A DNA stretch of 13,622 nt from Candidatus Gerdarchaeota archaeon (GCA_016840905.1 JAEORM010000054.1:1-13622), one strand, 5' to 3'. Shown: positions 1 to 7,907, counted from the first letter of the stretch. Numbers and translations: made by a program. Notes: generated from the letters alone by a model not told the origin.

Positions 1-2197
1 CCTTTTCATTGGGATTAGACATTTTCATTGCTTTTCGAATAAAGGATCGTCTTTTCTTAACCTTCTGTTCCCGAATAGCTATTCGTTTTAATATCGTAGC
101 TGTTTCTTCGGAATTTTGAGTTTGAATGATCGATACACCAAAATCAATCATAAATGATGATAAAGCACCAGCAATAGCTTCAGGATGTATCCCTCCTGTA
201 GGAAATCCTTCAATTAGAAGAATGGGTATTTGATAAGCATTAGTTAATAATCCTAGTTGTTCGAAGAGTCTTCCATCAATAATTGAAGATAGGAGATCTT
301 CTCCTTTTTTATATTCGATAGCTACTCTATCACTTAATACATAATCACCACAATCAAGTTGCTTGAAATCTAATTCAATACCTTCCTTTTTTAAATAGAA
401 TAAAATTTTACTATTCTTTTCTCTACTATCAACTATAATTTTAACTGTATCATCAACTTGTTCTTCATTCTCATCCTTATCTTCTTCTTCCTCCCATTTT
501 TCTAAATCTTCTAAAGCAATTTTAAAAGAAGCTAATTTTTCATTAACAGGTTCAGAAAGTTCGGAAACTTCATCATCAATCATATCTTCTTCAGTTACAA
601 CTACATGTTCATCCGATGCTTCCTCTTTTGGTTTTATTGGGGCAAACATTCTGTGATCCTCTTCTTTTGGTTTACTTAATTCTTCATTGATCCAAGTAAT
701 ATCATATAATAAACGATTCATGCTTTTTTCTCGAGCATTAGAAACAAAATGAGCAGCAGTATCAATAGTGTGATGGGTGGTTAAGATAATTACTCGTCCT
801 TTCTTCTTTCGACCAGTTCTACCTGATCTTTGAATCTTACGAATTGCTGAAGGGGTTCCATCATAAAAAATCACTAAATTACATTCATCCACATCTAATC
901 CTTCTTCGAGAACACTGGTAGAAACTAAGATTGGAAAAGCATCTTTTCTAAAAGCATCTAAAATAGCGATTTGCTTTTTCTGACTTAAACCTCCTTCTTT
1001 ACCACGACTTTGTCCAACAAAAGGTCTTGCATCAAATCCTCTTTCTTTAAGAGCACTGCTTAAGGCATGGCACGTGGCACGTAAATTACAAAAAATTAAA
1101 ACACGAGAGTTGATTAAATCGACCCCATCAAGGATATCAAGAAGGTATAATAATTTAGGGTGAATAACACCTTTTTCTTTAAGAAATTCTATCTTTTCAA
1201 CCATTTCACTAAATTCGTGTAAATTAAAAAGACCTTTAATACTTTTACTATTTTTCTCACGCCAATTGTTAATTAAAACATAAGCACTAGGTATCCCTTG
1301 ACTCTCGAGAGTTTCTTTTAATATTTGTATGTAAATTAATCGATTACAAGCCATAATCTCGAGATAGTTCGCGCGAAAATTCCTTGAAAGATCTTGCTTA
1401 ATACCAAGTAATTCCCCTTTGTAAAGGTAGCTAAAACGTTTGTCGGTAATTCCTTTACTTTTAAGAAATTCCACTTCACGTTCACCAAGATGGTCAATGG
1501 TGGTCAATATTTTTTCAAATTCCAAAGGTAGTGGAACCTCAATACGTTCAAACTCAACGTCTTGAATGTATTTACTTATCTCAGGATCATCTTTAGGACG
1601 ACTTTCAATAGCTTCAATGAAAAGATTTTTGCATATCTCAAGAATTCCTTCACGATCTGTTCCAGGTGAAGCTGATAAAGCAACAAATCTAGTCTCTGGA
1701 TTATACTTGTAAATGATATCAGCTATAGGGACATAATCATAATCTCCTCGAGCTCTGTGCGCTTCGTCAAAATAAACTAATTTACATTTTTTAGGATCAA
1801 TATAATTGTGAATCAAATCATTTCTAATAGTTTGAGGAGTAGCAATTATAATTAGTGCTTTTTCAATGAGTTTTTTACGATTAGCAGGAGTAATAGCTCC
1901 CGAGAGTTCAACGATTTTTTCAGGGGCAATCTTCAAAAAATCCCTAAATGATTTGGCATGTTGATTTACAAGTGGCTTAGTAGGGGCCATGATAAGAATG
2001 AATTCACCAGGAGTAACACTATTTTTTTGTAAAAGGTAGGCAATATGTAAAATGGAGATAATAGTTTTTCCAGTCCCAGTTGGTAAAACTACTAAGGTAT
2101 TTTTGCCTATACAAGTATTTAGGATAGTTTGTTGAAATAATCTTGGTTCTATACCCTTTCGCAAGAAAGGATGTTGTATCATCTCTACCGTTGTCAC
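1..2197 (-). CDS. hef: Hef: SF2 helicase fused to XPF-family nuclease, 3' end off the window
   Basis: Archaeal FANCM/XPF relative that remodels stalled forks and cuts branched DNA. Reading the minus strand gives 732 codons before the window edge. Helicase part: LPTGTGKT at residues 38-45 (Walker A), DEAH 144-147, SAS 175-177, a helical insert about 220-345, STSVLEEGLD about 426-435 and QRSGRTGR 456-463 (motif VI). An acidic linker (about 510-583) leads to an ERCC4 nuclease domain: VDSREK 589-594, GDY 617-619, EYKKGED 628-634, then IIDGRLFEQL. Euryarchaeal Hef is about 750-800 residues, so the terminal HhH region should lie just outside. Start: GTG at 2197, because GAGAGG (plus 2204-2209) sits 6 nt before it and the likely TATA box (2248-2255) puts the transcript start downstream of the in-frame ATG at 2242. 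ATG 2182 is the other option. The nuclease motif has Tyr in place of the usual Arg of ERK. Divergent from the pseudo-HerA gene. Confidence 0.95.
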   Translation of the reverse strand, partial: MTTVEMIQHPFLRKGIEPRLFQQTILNTCIGKNTLVVLPTGTGKTIISILHIAYLLQKNSVTPGEFILIMAPTKPLVNQHAKSFRDFLKIAPEKIVELSGAITPANRKKLIEKALIIIATPQTIRNDLIHNYIDPKKCKLVYFDEAHRARGDYDYVPIADIIYKYNPETRFVALSASPGTDREGILEICKNLFIEAIESRPKDDPEISKYIQDVEFERIEVPLPLEFEKILTTIDHLGEREVEFLKSKGITDKRFSYLYKGELLGIKQDLSRNFRANYLEIMACNRLIYIQILKETLESQGIPSAYVLINNWREKNSKSIKGLFNLHEFSEMVEKIEFLKEKGVIHPKLLYLLDILDGVDLINSRVLIFCNLRATCHALSSALKERGFDARPFVGQSRGKEGGLSQKKQIAILDAFRKDAFPILVSTSVLEEGLDVDECNLVIFYDGTPSAIRKIQRSGRTGRKKKGRVIILTTHHTIDTAAHFVSNAREKSMNRLLYDITWINEELSKPKEEDHRMFAPIKPKEEASDEHVVVTEEDMIDDEVSELSEPVNEKLASFKIALEDLEKWEEEEDKDENEEQVDDTVKIIVDSREKNSKILFYLKKEGIELDFKQLDCGDYVLSDRVAIEYKKGEDLLSSIIDGRLFEQLGLLTNAYQIPILLIEGFPTGGIHPEAIAGALSSFMIDFGVSIIQTQNSEETATILKRIAIREQKVKKRRSFIRKAMKMSNPNEK

Positions 2198-2247
2198 AGA
2201 TTTCCTCTCGAGATTGTTTATTCTACACAAAATATTATGCATTAATG

Positions 2248-2264
2248 TATTAAAACAGCTAAAT
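2248..2264 (-). promoter_or_regulatory. Putative hef promoter (ATTTAGCT + TATA)
   Basis: On the minus strand ATTTAGCT (plus 2257-2264) is followed after one base by TTTTAATA (plus 2248-2255). A transcript start about 25 nt downstream would fall near 2225, giving a leader of about 28 nt to GTG 2197 with its GAGAGG site. The same octamer lies before two other TATA-like boxes in this window. Prediction from spacing only. Confidence 0.5.
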
Positions 2265-2293
2265 TCTGCTTTTAATAGAAAAACTGCTGGTGC

Positions 2294-2310
2294 ATTTAGC
2301 TACTTTTAAA
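2294..2310 (+). promoter_or_regulatory. Putative promoter of the pseudo-HerA gene (ATTTAGCT + TATA)
   Basis: ATTTAGCT (2294-2301) is followed by AC and TTTTAAA (2304-2310). Expected transcript start is near 2330, leaving a very short leader containing GAGGT (2332-2336) 8 nt before GTG 2345. The octamer is an inverted copy of that in the divergent hef promoter, 29 nt away, with each TATA box facing outward. Confidence 0.5.
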
Positions 2311-2344
2311 GAAATTTTGTAAAATTAATATGAGGTAATACTAC

Positions 2345-5300
2345 GTGATAGACCAAGTTACTCCAACACAAGCAAAGGATAATTCTGAAGCTAGTTTTAG
2401 TATATATCATAATAAAAAATCTAAAATGAATGAATCAATTTTGGTTCAATATTATCCTCAAAAAAGAAGATATTCTATTCATGTTTATGCGATGTTGATT
2501 GCGGATGTTTCAATCCGAAAATCAAACGCTATTCTTATTGATACACGTAAAACCTTCTCTCGAGAATTTAAATCACCTTTGCGAGTAATTGGTCAAATAA
2601 ATAATGGCAGCTTATCTTTGTTCAGATTTTTTATTAAAAATCCTAATGAAGAAAAATATCTAAAGAAATTACGAGAAAAATACCCAAATAAGAAAGTAAA
2701 AAATAACAAATATTTTCCACCATTAGTTTTGCTAATGGCTCATTATTGTAATCACTTTGAACTCCCAACTTTATCAGAGGATCAACCAGATGATGAACTA
2801 ATCAGTAATTCTTTAGCCAATTTTGATGAAATGATCCAAGAAGAGATTCATCAAACTTTGCGAACAATAGGTAAACCCTATTACCTAAAAGGTCAGAGAG
2901 TTTTAGAACCATTCCATCAAACTCGTGAATTGCCTGAAACCTATATTAAGAAATTAATTGATGAAAAAATGCTTAATTCTATATCAAAACAAAGATCTCT
3001 TTCTGTTTTACTTCCAATTATTAAAGGGACAAGAAAAGATGCAAATGAACAAACACCATTCATTTTAGACCAACCTTTACCCACTGCTATAACTCAAATC
3101 GTTGATACAAAGGGCGGATTTATACCTTTAACTGATCAAAGATTTCCATTAGCAATAATTGGCGAACCTGAAGCAAGACAACAGTTGATATTAAATATCT
3201 TAAAGAATGCTAATGCTCGTTTTCTTATTCTAGATCCAAAGGAATTCTATGGTCGTTTACCATCTATTAATCCCAGGATACGAGGCTACCTATTAGGGTC
3301 GAATTTTCATCTAAACATCATTAGTACAGAAGGAGATAAAATAAGAGATCAAGTTTATGCCTATTGGTTTGCTAGGATAATAGCCTATTTAGCAAATCTA
3401 AAATCAGAATTAGCAAAAACAATTGAAACCTATTTATTAGGTGCTTATCGTGATCCTAGCAATCAAACAAAAGCGATTTTCCAATTCAAAGATTTCGCTA
3501 ACCAGGAACTTACATCCGAAGTAACTAAAATGGGTCGTTCAGAATCAAATGTCATTGCTAATGTTCTTTATCCTTTAGGAACCTATGAGGAAATATCATT
3601 ATTAACAAAAATAGGTAATTCACTATCTTTTGATACTTTATTTGAAACTAAAGGAACAGTTATCCAATTTTCGAAAAATGATGACCAATTAACAAAAATA
3701 GCCTATCTATTTACTCTTTTAAAATTAAGAAGCATTACAAATTCAGATCCTAAAATACTGGTTTTAGAAAATATTGATGACATATTAAGTGGATCAAAAT
3801 ATTCACTAGAAAATGATTTAACTGATTTAATTTTAGGTTTAGCTGAACACTACTATATTATTCTAAGTGGTCGTTCACCACTCAAAATACAAGAATTGAT
3901 TAAACATACCTCAGCCAAGTTCATAAATCGATTAATTATGTATAAAGATAAAGAGCTTTTTATGAACGAATATCGGTTATCAAAAGTCGATGAAACAAAT
4001 CTCAGTAAATTATCATCAAGAGAATTTATGGTCTTAGTTCAAGAGTTTTCAACTGCTCATTATATTAAAATTGATCCAGAAATGAGTACAAAAATGTCTT
4101 TAGAAATTGATAATCTAGAGCAAGAAAGTAGTAAACGTTTAATTAATTCAAAAGATTATCTGCAAAATGATGGAATATCACCAGAAATAAAACGAGTAAT
4201 TTTCGAATTATTAAGATTACTAAAAGAAAAACCAAAGAAAATATTGCCAGAAGAAGGTTTGGAACAATTAATTGATGAGAGTTCAAAAACAGATATCCTA
4301 AGAGCAAAGGAAATCGCGAGAAATGAAGCTTTCATTAAAATAATAGAAAGTTCACCGGATGATTCAAGCGAAAAAATTTCTCTATTGAAATTAACAGAAA
4401 GGGGAGAAGAATATTATCGTAGCTACCTTGATTTACAAAAACAAATTCCCTTAATATCTATAACCTCTCTTGCTGTTGAGAAGAACTTTGAAAAAGACCT
4501 TTTAGAAAGATTAGGCAAAGCAGAGAAATTCATTGAAGTAGGCAATTTTGATGAAGCAATAGATAATATGTTGGAAATTTCTGTAAGATTATTAGCTGTT
4601 TTACCTGAAGAAGAGCGATTCATTAATGGAAAGGATGCTGCAAGACTACTTGAAAAATGGTCCTATTTATCATCATTAAAAGAAACAGGAAATAATAGTA
4701 TAGTGAAACGTTTATTCATGGACTTCTCACAAATTGTTATGAATTGTCTTAAAACAATAAAACAACAAATAATACTAAACGAAGAATTGAAACAAAATAG
4801 TGAACAAAAGAGAACAGTAGAAGGTAATAATAAACTCGAGAAAATTGCAGCTGAGAAAGAAAGTGACGATAAACCTACCAACAATGAAGATTATGAAATC
4901 GATTTTAAGGTAACAAAGAAATCAACTCATAAAGCAGCTAAAAATGAAATATGGCAGAAACAAATAGAAGTCATTGAGAATGAGGATAAAGAAACATCAA
5001 TTCCTCCTAAGAATGGTGCGAGTTTGTTTAAAGATGCTTCAGCAGATTTACGTTCTGCTGGAATGCCCCACATAGACGATAAAGGTGTTTTATTTGATCC
5101 CAAAAAAGACAATATATTTGCTGATGATTTTTTTAAACAGGAACAGGACTTGGAAATTTTAAACAAGAATCCTTTTGCCCCAATTGATGATAAGGATGAT
5201 TCAACTGTCGTTATAATAGATGATCAAATAGCAAAATTGGACCAATTAAAATCCAAATTAATGGTAAGAATTGCCAAATTACTAGGAGTATCTATTATTG

Positions 5301-5533
5301 ATGATGAAAAATTCATTTGGCATGTTCTTGAAACTAGATACAATGGAAAGGTCGATGAGAAGTATGTTATATCAGAAATAGTCACACTTATGAAAAATAT
5401 GTATCGTGATGCAAAAAATAATGCTTTAATTTCTGATAAAACACTTACTAAACTTGATAAACTTATTTCGAATGAATGCCTTCTTTCTGAGAGTCTAATT
5501 ATCGATTTGAAACAATATGTTCAAGAATTATAG
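2345..5533 (+). CDS. Large HerA/FtsK-like pseudo-ATPase with long C-terminal extension
   Basis: 1062 residues, GTG start with GAGGT 8 nt upstream. The middle (about 265-575) follows the order of a HerA-type P-loop ATPase: hydrophobic strand PLAIIGEPEARQQL at 268-281 where Walker A should be, LILDPKEFYGRL 294-305 (HerA: lDpHGEY), LLGSNFHLNII 316-326, then ILVLENIDDIL 471-481 in the Walker B position and ILSGRSP 506-512 at the 'sQRP' position. There is no GK(S/T), and the Walker B E-E pair reads E-N, so nucleotide hydrolysis looks lost. Residues 1-260 match nothing I recognise. About 610-695 looks like a winged helix ending in LTERGEEYYRSYL; about 715-815 is helical and TPR-like (AEKFIEVGNFDEAID); about 815-955 is charged and probably disordered; about 958-1062 is a helical end domain. 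No membrane segment. Divergent from hef; its stop overlaps the facing gene by 6 nt. HerA kinship comes from motif order alone; existence of the gene is certain. Confidence 0.72.
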   Translation: MIDQVTPTQAKDNSEASFSIYHNKKSKMNESILVQYYPQKRRYSIHVYAMLIADVSIRKSNAILIDTRKTFSREFKSPLRVIGQINNGSLSLFRFFIKNPNEEKYLKKLREKYPNKKVKNNKYFPPLVLLMAHYCNHFELPTLSEDQPDDELISNSLANFDEMIQEEIHQTLRTIGKPYYLKGQRVLEPFHQTRELPETYIKKLIDEKMLNSISKQRSLSVLLPIIKGTRKDANEQTPFILDQPLPTAITQIVDTKGGFIPLTDQRFPLAIIGEPEARQQLILNILKNANARFLILDPKEFYGRLPSINPRIRGYLLGSNFHLNIISTEGDKIRDQVYAYWFARIIAYLANLKSELAKTIETYLLGAYRDPSNQTKAIFQFKDFANQELTSEVTKMGRSESNVIANVLYPLGTYEEISLLTKIGNSLSFDTLFETKGTVIQFSKNDDQLTKIAYLFTLLKLRSITNSDPKILVLENIDDILSGSKYSLENDLTDLILGLAEHYYIILSGRSPLKIQELIKHTSAKFINRLIMYKDKELFMNEYRLSKVDETNLSKLSSREFMVLVQEFSTAHYIKIDPEMSTKMSLEIDNLEQESSKRLINSKDYLQNDGISPEIKRVIFELLRLLKEKPKKILPEEGLEQLIDESSKTDILRAKEIARNEAFIKIIESSPDDSSEKISLLKLTERGEEYYRSYLDLQKQIPLISITSLAVEKNFEKDLLERLGKAEKFIEVGNFDEAIDNMLEISVRLLAVLPEEERFINGKDAARLLEKWSYLSSLKETGNNSIVKRLFMDFSQIVMNCLKTIKQQIILNEELKQNSEQKRTVEGNNKLEKIAAEKESDDKPTNNEDYEIDFKVTKKSTHKAAKNEIWQKQIEVIENEDKETSIPPKNGASLFKDASADLRSAGMPHIDDKGVLFDPKKDNIFADDFFKQEQDLEILNKNPFAPIDDKDDSTVVIIDDQIAKLDQLKSKLMVRIAKLLGVSIIDDEKFIWHVLETRYNGKVDEKYVISEIVTLMKNMYRDAKNNALISDKTLTKLDKLISNECLLSESLIIDLKQYVQEL

Positions 5534-6010
5534 GTTTTCAGAATCTTCTTTTTTCATCCGTTTTTTTATCAAACTAATAATTGCTTTGGCTCTAGCTTTT
5601 GGTATATCTTTATCAATTGGTCGTAAGATTGACTTAATTGTTCTATCACAAGAAACAGAAACAATACCTATACCATTCGTTTTTGCCATGTGTATTTGTT
5701 CGGAATCAGTTGGAGCTTGAAACTCTTTAGGATAGGCTAGCAAAACTCGATGGGCAAATTCTCTGTAAAGCAATGGATGAGTTACCCAAAGACCATTTTC
5801 AACTTCAATGAATGTTATTTTATCTCCTCTACATGCCGCAACATCGATTCGTATTTTCGTTATATCTTTACCGGAAATGAATTTTATATCAAATAGTGAA
5901 TTATCCAGAACCAATTCAGTTACAACTGAATACCCAAGTTTTTGCAGGTGTTCTATTAGTACTTGAGCAATTTTCCTTTCAGATAATTGGTTTTGGTTCG
6001 TTGTCGACAT
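5528..6010 (-). CDS. PD-(D/E)XK-like protein with altered catalytic motif
   Basis: 160 residues. After an N-terminal helix (SERKIAQVLIEHLQKLGYSVV, as two parts 10-30) comes a pattern typical of small PD-(D/E)XK nucleases: IRIDVAAC at 53-60, then ITFIEVENG at 65-73, a helix with HRVLLAYP 87-94, and a late strand GIGIVSVS 113-120. D56 and E69 fit the metal-binding acids, but the E-x-K lysine is glutamate (E69-V-E71), so it may bind DNA or a protein without cutting, or use an atypical active site. The C-terminus (137-156) is rich in Lys and Arg. ATG start at 6010; no Shine-Dalgarno site, and a TATA-like box at plus 6043-6051 predicts a leader of about 10 nt. Convergent with the pseudo-HerA gene, 6-nt overlap. 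The fold assignment is moderate; substrate unknown. Confidence 0.55.
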   Translation of the reverse strand: MSTTNQNQLSERKIAQVLIEHLQKLGYSVVTELVLDNSLFDIKFISGKDITKIRIDVAACRGDKITFIEVENGLWVTHPLLYREFAHRVLLAYPKEFQAPTDSEQIHMAKTNGIGIVSVSCDRTIKSILRPIDKDIPKARAKAIISLIKKRMKKEDSENL

Positions 6011-6042
6011 GGTAACTACAATAACATAAAGGAAATTTTCAA

Positions 6043-6051
6043 TATAAATTT
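6043..6051 (-). promoter_or_regulatory. Putative TATA box for the PD-(D/E)XK-like gene
   Basis: Minus strand reads AAATTTATA. Its centre is about 37 nt before ATG 6010, which implies a transcript start near 6021 and an almost leaderless mRNA, consistent with the missing ribosome-binding site. AT-rich background makes such boxes easy to find by chance. Confidence 0.3.
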
Positions 6052-6068
6052 ACAATTAAATGCTAATC

Positions 6069-6086
6069 ATTTAGCTCTTTTAAAAG
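6069..6086 (+). promoter_or_regulatory. Putative promoter of the membrane-protein gene (ATTTAGCT + TTTTAAAA)
   Basis: ATTTAGCT (6069-6076) abuts CTTTTAAAAG (6077-6086), itself a perfect 10-bp palindrome. The segment from 6068 on closely matches 2293-2314 before the pseudo-HerA gene, differing by small indels. Predicted transcript start is near 6107, leaving a leader of about 50 nt before GTG 6158. Confidence 0.42.
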
Positions 6087-6157
6087 AAAATTATGTAGAT
6101 ATTAGTTGAATCTGAAATAGGTTAGAGTAACCAGTAGATTCCAAGAAAGGATAACTT

Positions 6158-6967
6158 GTGAAAGAAATGATAGAAATAGTAAATTCTGAGCTACTAACAA
6201 CAAGTTTTATGGATAAATACTTGGATTGGTTAATCAATATCCTGAAATTCACAGGCATGTCCTTTAGCTCAATATTCTTGATTTTATTTGTTCTTTATTT
6301 AATTATTAATGTTTTATTCAATCTTTTGATAGAAATACCAATCATAAAAGGTATCGTGAGGCTTTTTGAATATCTCTTCATTCCAGGTCCAATTATGCAT
6401 ATGGTATGGCATGTTTTTGCTGCAAAGAAACTTAATATTCAGACTGAACATCAGTATAACTTTGGATATGGTTGGAGTAGATCAGCAATCAAATTAGTTG
6501 ATCGAATTAAGAATTTACGTGAAGCTGTTATATTCTTCTGGGCACCAATAATGAATCTATTTGTTATCATTTTCTGGGTTTTTCCAGGAATATTCCTATT
6601 TCAATGGTTAGATTCATTGATAGATAAAACAGTGTTCTATTGGATTTGGTTATATATTTTGATATCCTTGGTGATATTTGGGCCACCTAGTATAACTGAT
6701 TTATTGAATCCATTTCAAATTACTATTATTAAAACACCAGAATTCTATATTTTTGTTATATCTTATGTAATCCTTGCCCCAGTAACACTTGTTTTATGGG
6801 GTTATGGTATAACAATCCTCTTTTCACTAGTTTATGCAATTACAGCTTTTTATGAAATACATAAGATAGCGAAAAAGGAGGAAAATCGTCTAGCTAAGAG
6901 TCATGATAAGATATTACAAAAAACAAAAACCGTCTATATAGTAACTGATTCTGAAACTCCTGAATAA
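6158..6967 (+). CDS. Polytopic membrane protein, degenerate metalloprotease-like
   Basis: 269 residues, GTG start with AAAGGA about 6 nt upstream. Strongly hydrophobic segments lie at about 35-58, 64-84, 123-150, 159-177 and 195-230; a charged tail (235-269) follows. The stretch FIPGPIMHMVWHVFAAKKL (74-92) has the layout of a membrane metalloprotease-like family in which PG-x3-HE-x2-H begins a zinc helix, and GPPSITDLLN (175-184) resembles the later PSxxDL element I associate with that family. Here the catalytic glutamate of HExxH is Met (H81-M-V-W-H85), so zinc could still bind but proteolysis is unlikely. It is a lone gene: divergent from the PD-(D/E)XK-like gene with 147 bp between, and convergent with the next gene 17 nt away. 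A simple unrelated membrane protein is the alternative reading. Confidence 0.6.
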   Translation: MKEMIEIVNSELLTTSFMDKYLDWLINILKFTGMSFSSIFLILFVLYLIINVLFNLLIEIPIIKGIVRLFEYLFIPGPIMHMVWHVFAAKKLNIQTEHQYNFGYGWSRSAIKLVDRIKNLREAVIFFWAPIMNLFVIIFWVFPGIFLFQWLDSLIDKTVFYWIWLYILISLVIFGPPSITDLLNPFQITIIKTPEFYIFVISYVILAPVTLVLWGYGITILFSLVYAITAFYEIHKIAKKEENRLAKSHDKILQKTKTVYIVTDSETPE

Positions 6968-6984
6968 ATTTGATCACTTATTAG

Positions 6985-7800
6985 CTATCCTCTTAATGAT
7001 TGTTGTTGAGAGAACTCATATAAACTTATCAAATCCTTTTGAAGTCGTCTAAGAAGAATGATAGGTGCTAAACGTTCAGCAGCTATTTCCTTATCAAAAA
7101 CGATGAGTAAAATCTCGAGTTGTTTTAATACATAATTAGTATATTGTTGGTTAACAGTTAATTGTGGATTGCCAGAAATAAGATGAATGGTTCCAGTATA
7201 CGTTTTATCTGTGATTAAAGTAGTAACTTCCCAAAGTAATTCTTCAGTTATAGGTACCCCCTCATCTTTGAGTCGTGTTAAAATCGCTTCAACTAAAGGT
7301 TTGATACCTAATAATTTTTTAATTTCTTTAATGATTGATGGCTCTTCAGGTATGATTTTAAATAATCGGTACTGATTTAGTAAGTGATATTTATGATAGA
7401 TTGGATGTTGGGTTGGTATAGCATCTATTTTAGTTTTAATAGATGAACTAACATACTCCCCATCAAAGGAAAGATTGATCAAGTGAATTGCTGAACCATA
7501 ATTCAAGAGATTTTTTCGCAAAAACATATTTACTGGAGCATAAATTTCACTATCAGACCATATTTGAATTGATTGCTCAAAAGATAATGGATCAATCAAA
7601 ACAAGCCGCAAGTAAGGTTTATTGTTTTTTGCTACAAGGTCTACTGCTTCTTTTAGTGTAGCAAAAATGCTAACCGTACCTGGATCCACTAAATCTTTGA
7701 AAAATAACGTTGGTTCGGGGTCTTCCAATGTTAATAACTCCTCGACTTTTTTCTTATTGAGTATTCTCATACCGCTTTTTAGAGATTGTGTAGTTGACAT
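6985..7800 (-). CDS. Conserved-looking hypothetical protein, 271 residues
   Basis: I do not recognise this family. ATG at 7800 is preceded by a purine-rich run with AAGGGGAG almost touching the start. The first 160 residues look like mixed alpha/beta (strands YLRLVLIDPL 63-72 and SAIHLINLSF 103-112), with a Pro-rich turn before TLFFKDLVDPGTVSIFATLK (31-50). The second half (about 155-265) is mainly helical, with amphipathic helices at 156-180, 184-197, 219-240 and 243-264. No signal peptide, membrane segment, Cys cluster or P-loop is visible, so it is probably a cytosolic soluble protein. It is divergent from the thermosome gene across 107 bp, and a palindromic TTTAAA box at 7844-7849 could serve both. 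Confidence 0.75.
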   Translation of the reverse strand: MSTTQSLKSGMRILNKKKVEELLTLEDPEPTLFFKDLVDPGTVSIFATLKEAVDLVAKNNKPYLRLVLIDPLSFEQSIQIWSDSEIYAPVNMFLRKNLLNYGSAIHLINLSFDGEYVSSSIKTKIDAIPTQHPIYHKYHLLNQYRLFKIIPEEPSIIKEIKKLLGIKPLVEAILTRLKDEGVPITEELLWEVTTLITDKTYTGTIHLISGNPQLTVNQQYTNYVLKQLEILLIVFDKEIAAERLAPIILLRRLQKDLISLYEFSQQQSLRG

Positions 7801-7840
7801 ACTCCCCTTCTCTTTCTTTGAACTTCTAGAACCACTCGGA

Positions 7841-7851
7841 AGCTTTAAATA
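7841..7851. promoter_or_regulatory. Putative shared TATA region between thermosome and 271-residue gene
   Basis: AGCTTTAAATA contains palindromic TTTAAA (7844-7849). For the thermosome it predicts a transcript start near 7873 and a leader of about 35 nt with GGTGAGA (7894-7900) 7 nt before ATG 7908. Read on the minus strand (TATTTAAAG) it predicts a start near 7821, about 20 nt before ATG 7800. Purely positional evidence. Confidence 0.45.
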
Positions 7852-7907
7852 TCAGTACAAATCAGCAGAAAATAGCAAATAATCACTTTTCTTGGTGAGA
7901 ATAAAAA

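Noticed and set aside
2183..2242. ATG at 2242 as the hef start
   Set aside because: It would lie upstream of the predicted transcript start and lacks a ribosome-binding site; GTG 2197 has GAGAGG at good spacing and family similarity begins only after it.
5100..5210. NPF and similar short motifs in the disordered linker of the pseudo-HerA protein, reminiscent of eukaryotic EH-domain ligands
   Set aside because: Three-residue motifs in a low-complexity charged region are expected by chance, and no partner domain is in view.
6077..6086. CTTTTAAAAG palindrome as a repressor operator
   Set aside because: It is more simply the TATA box of the plus-strand gene; AT-only cores of this kind are common in this composition.
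7187..7882. Plus-strand open frames of 62 and 86 codons opposite the 271-residue gene
   Set aside because: They lie antisense to a better-supported gene, have no ribosome-binding site and show composition typical of shadow frames.
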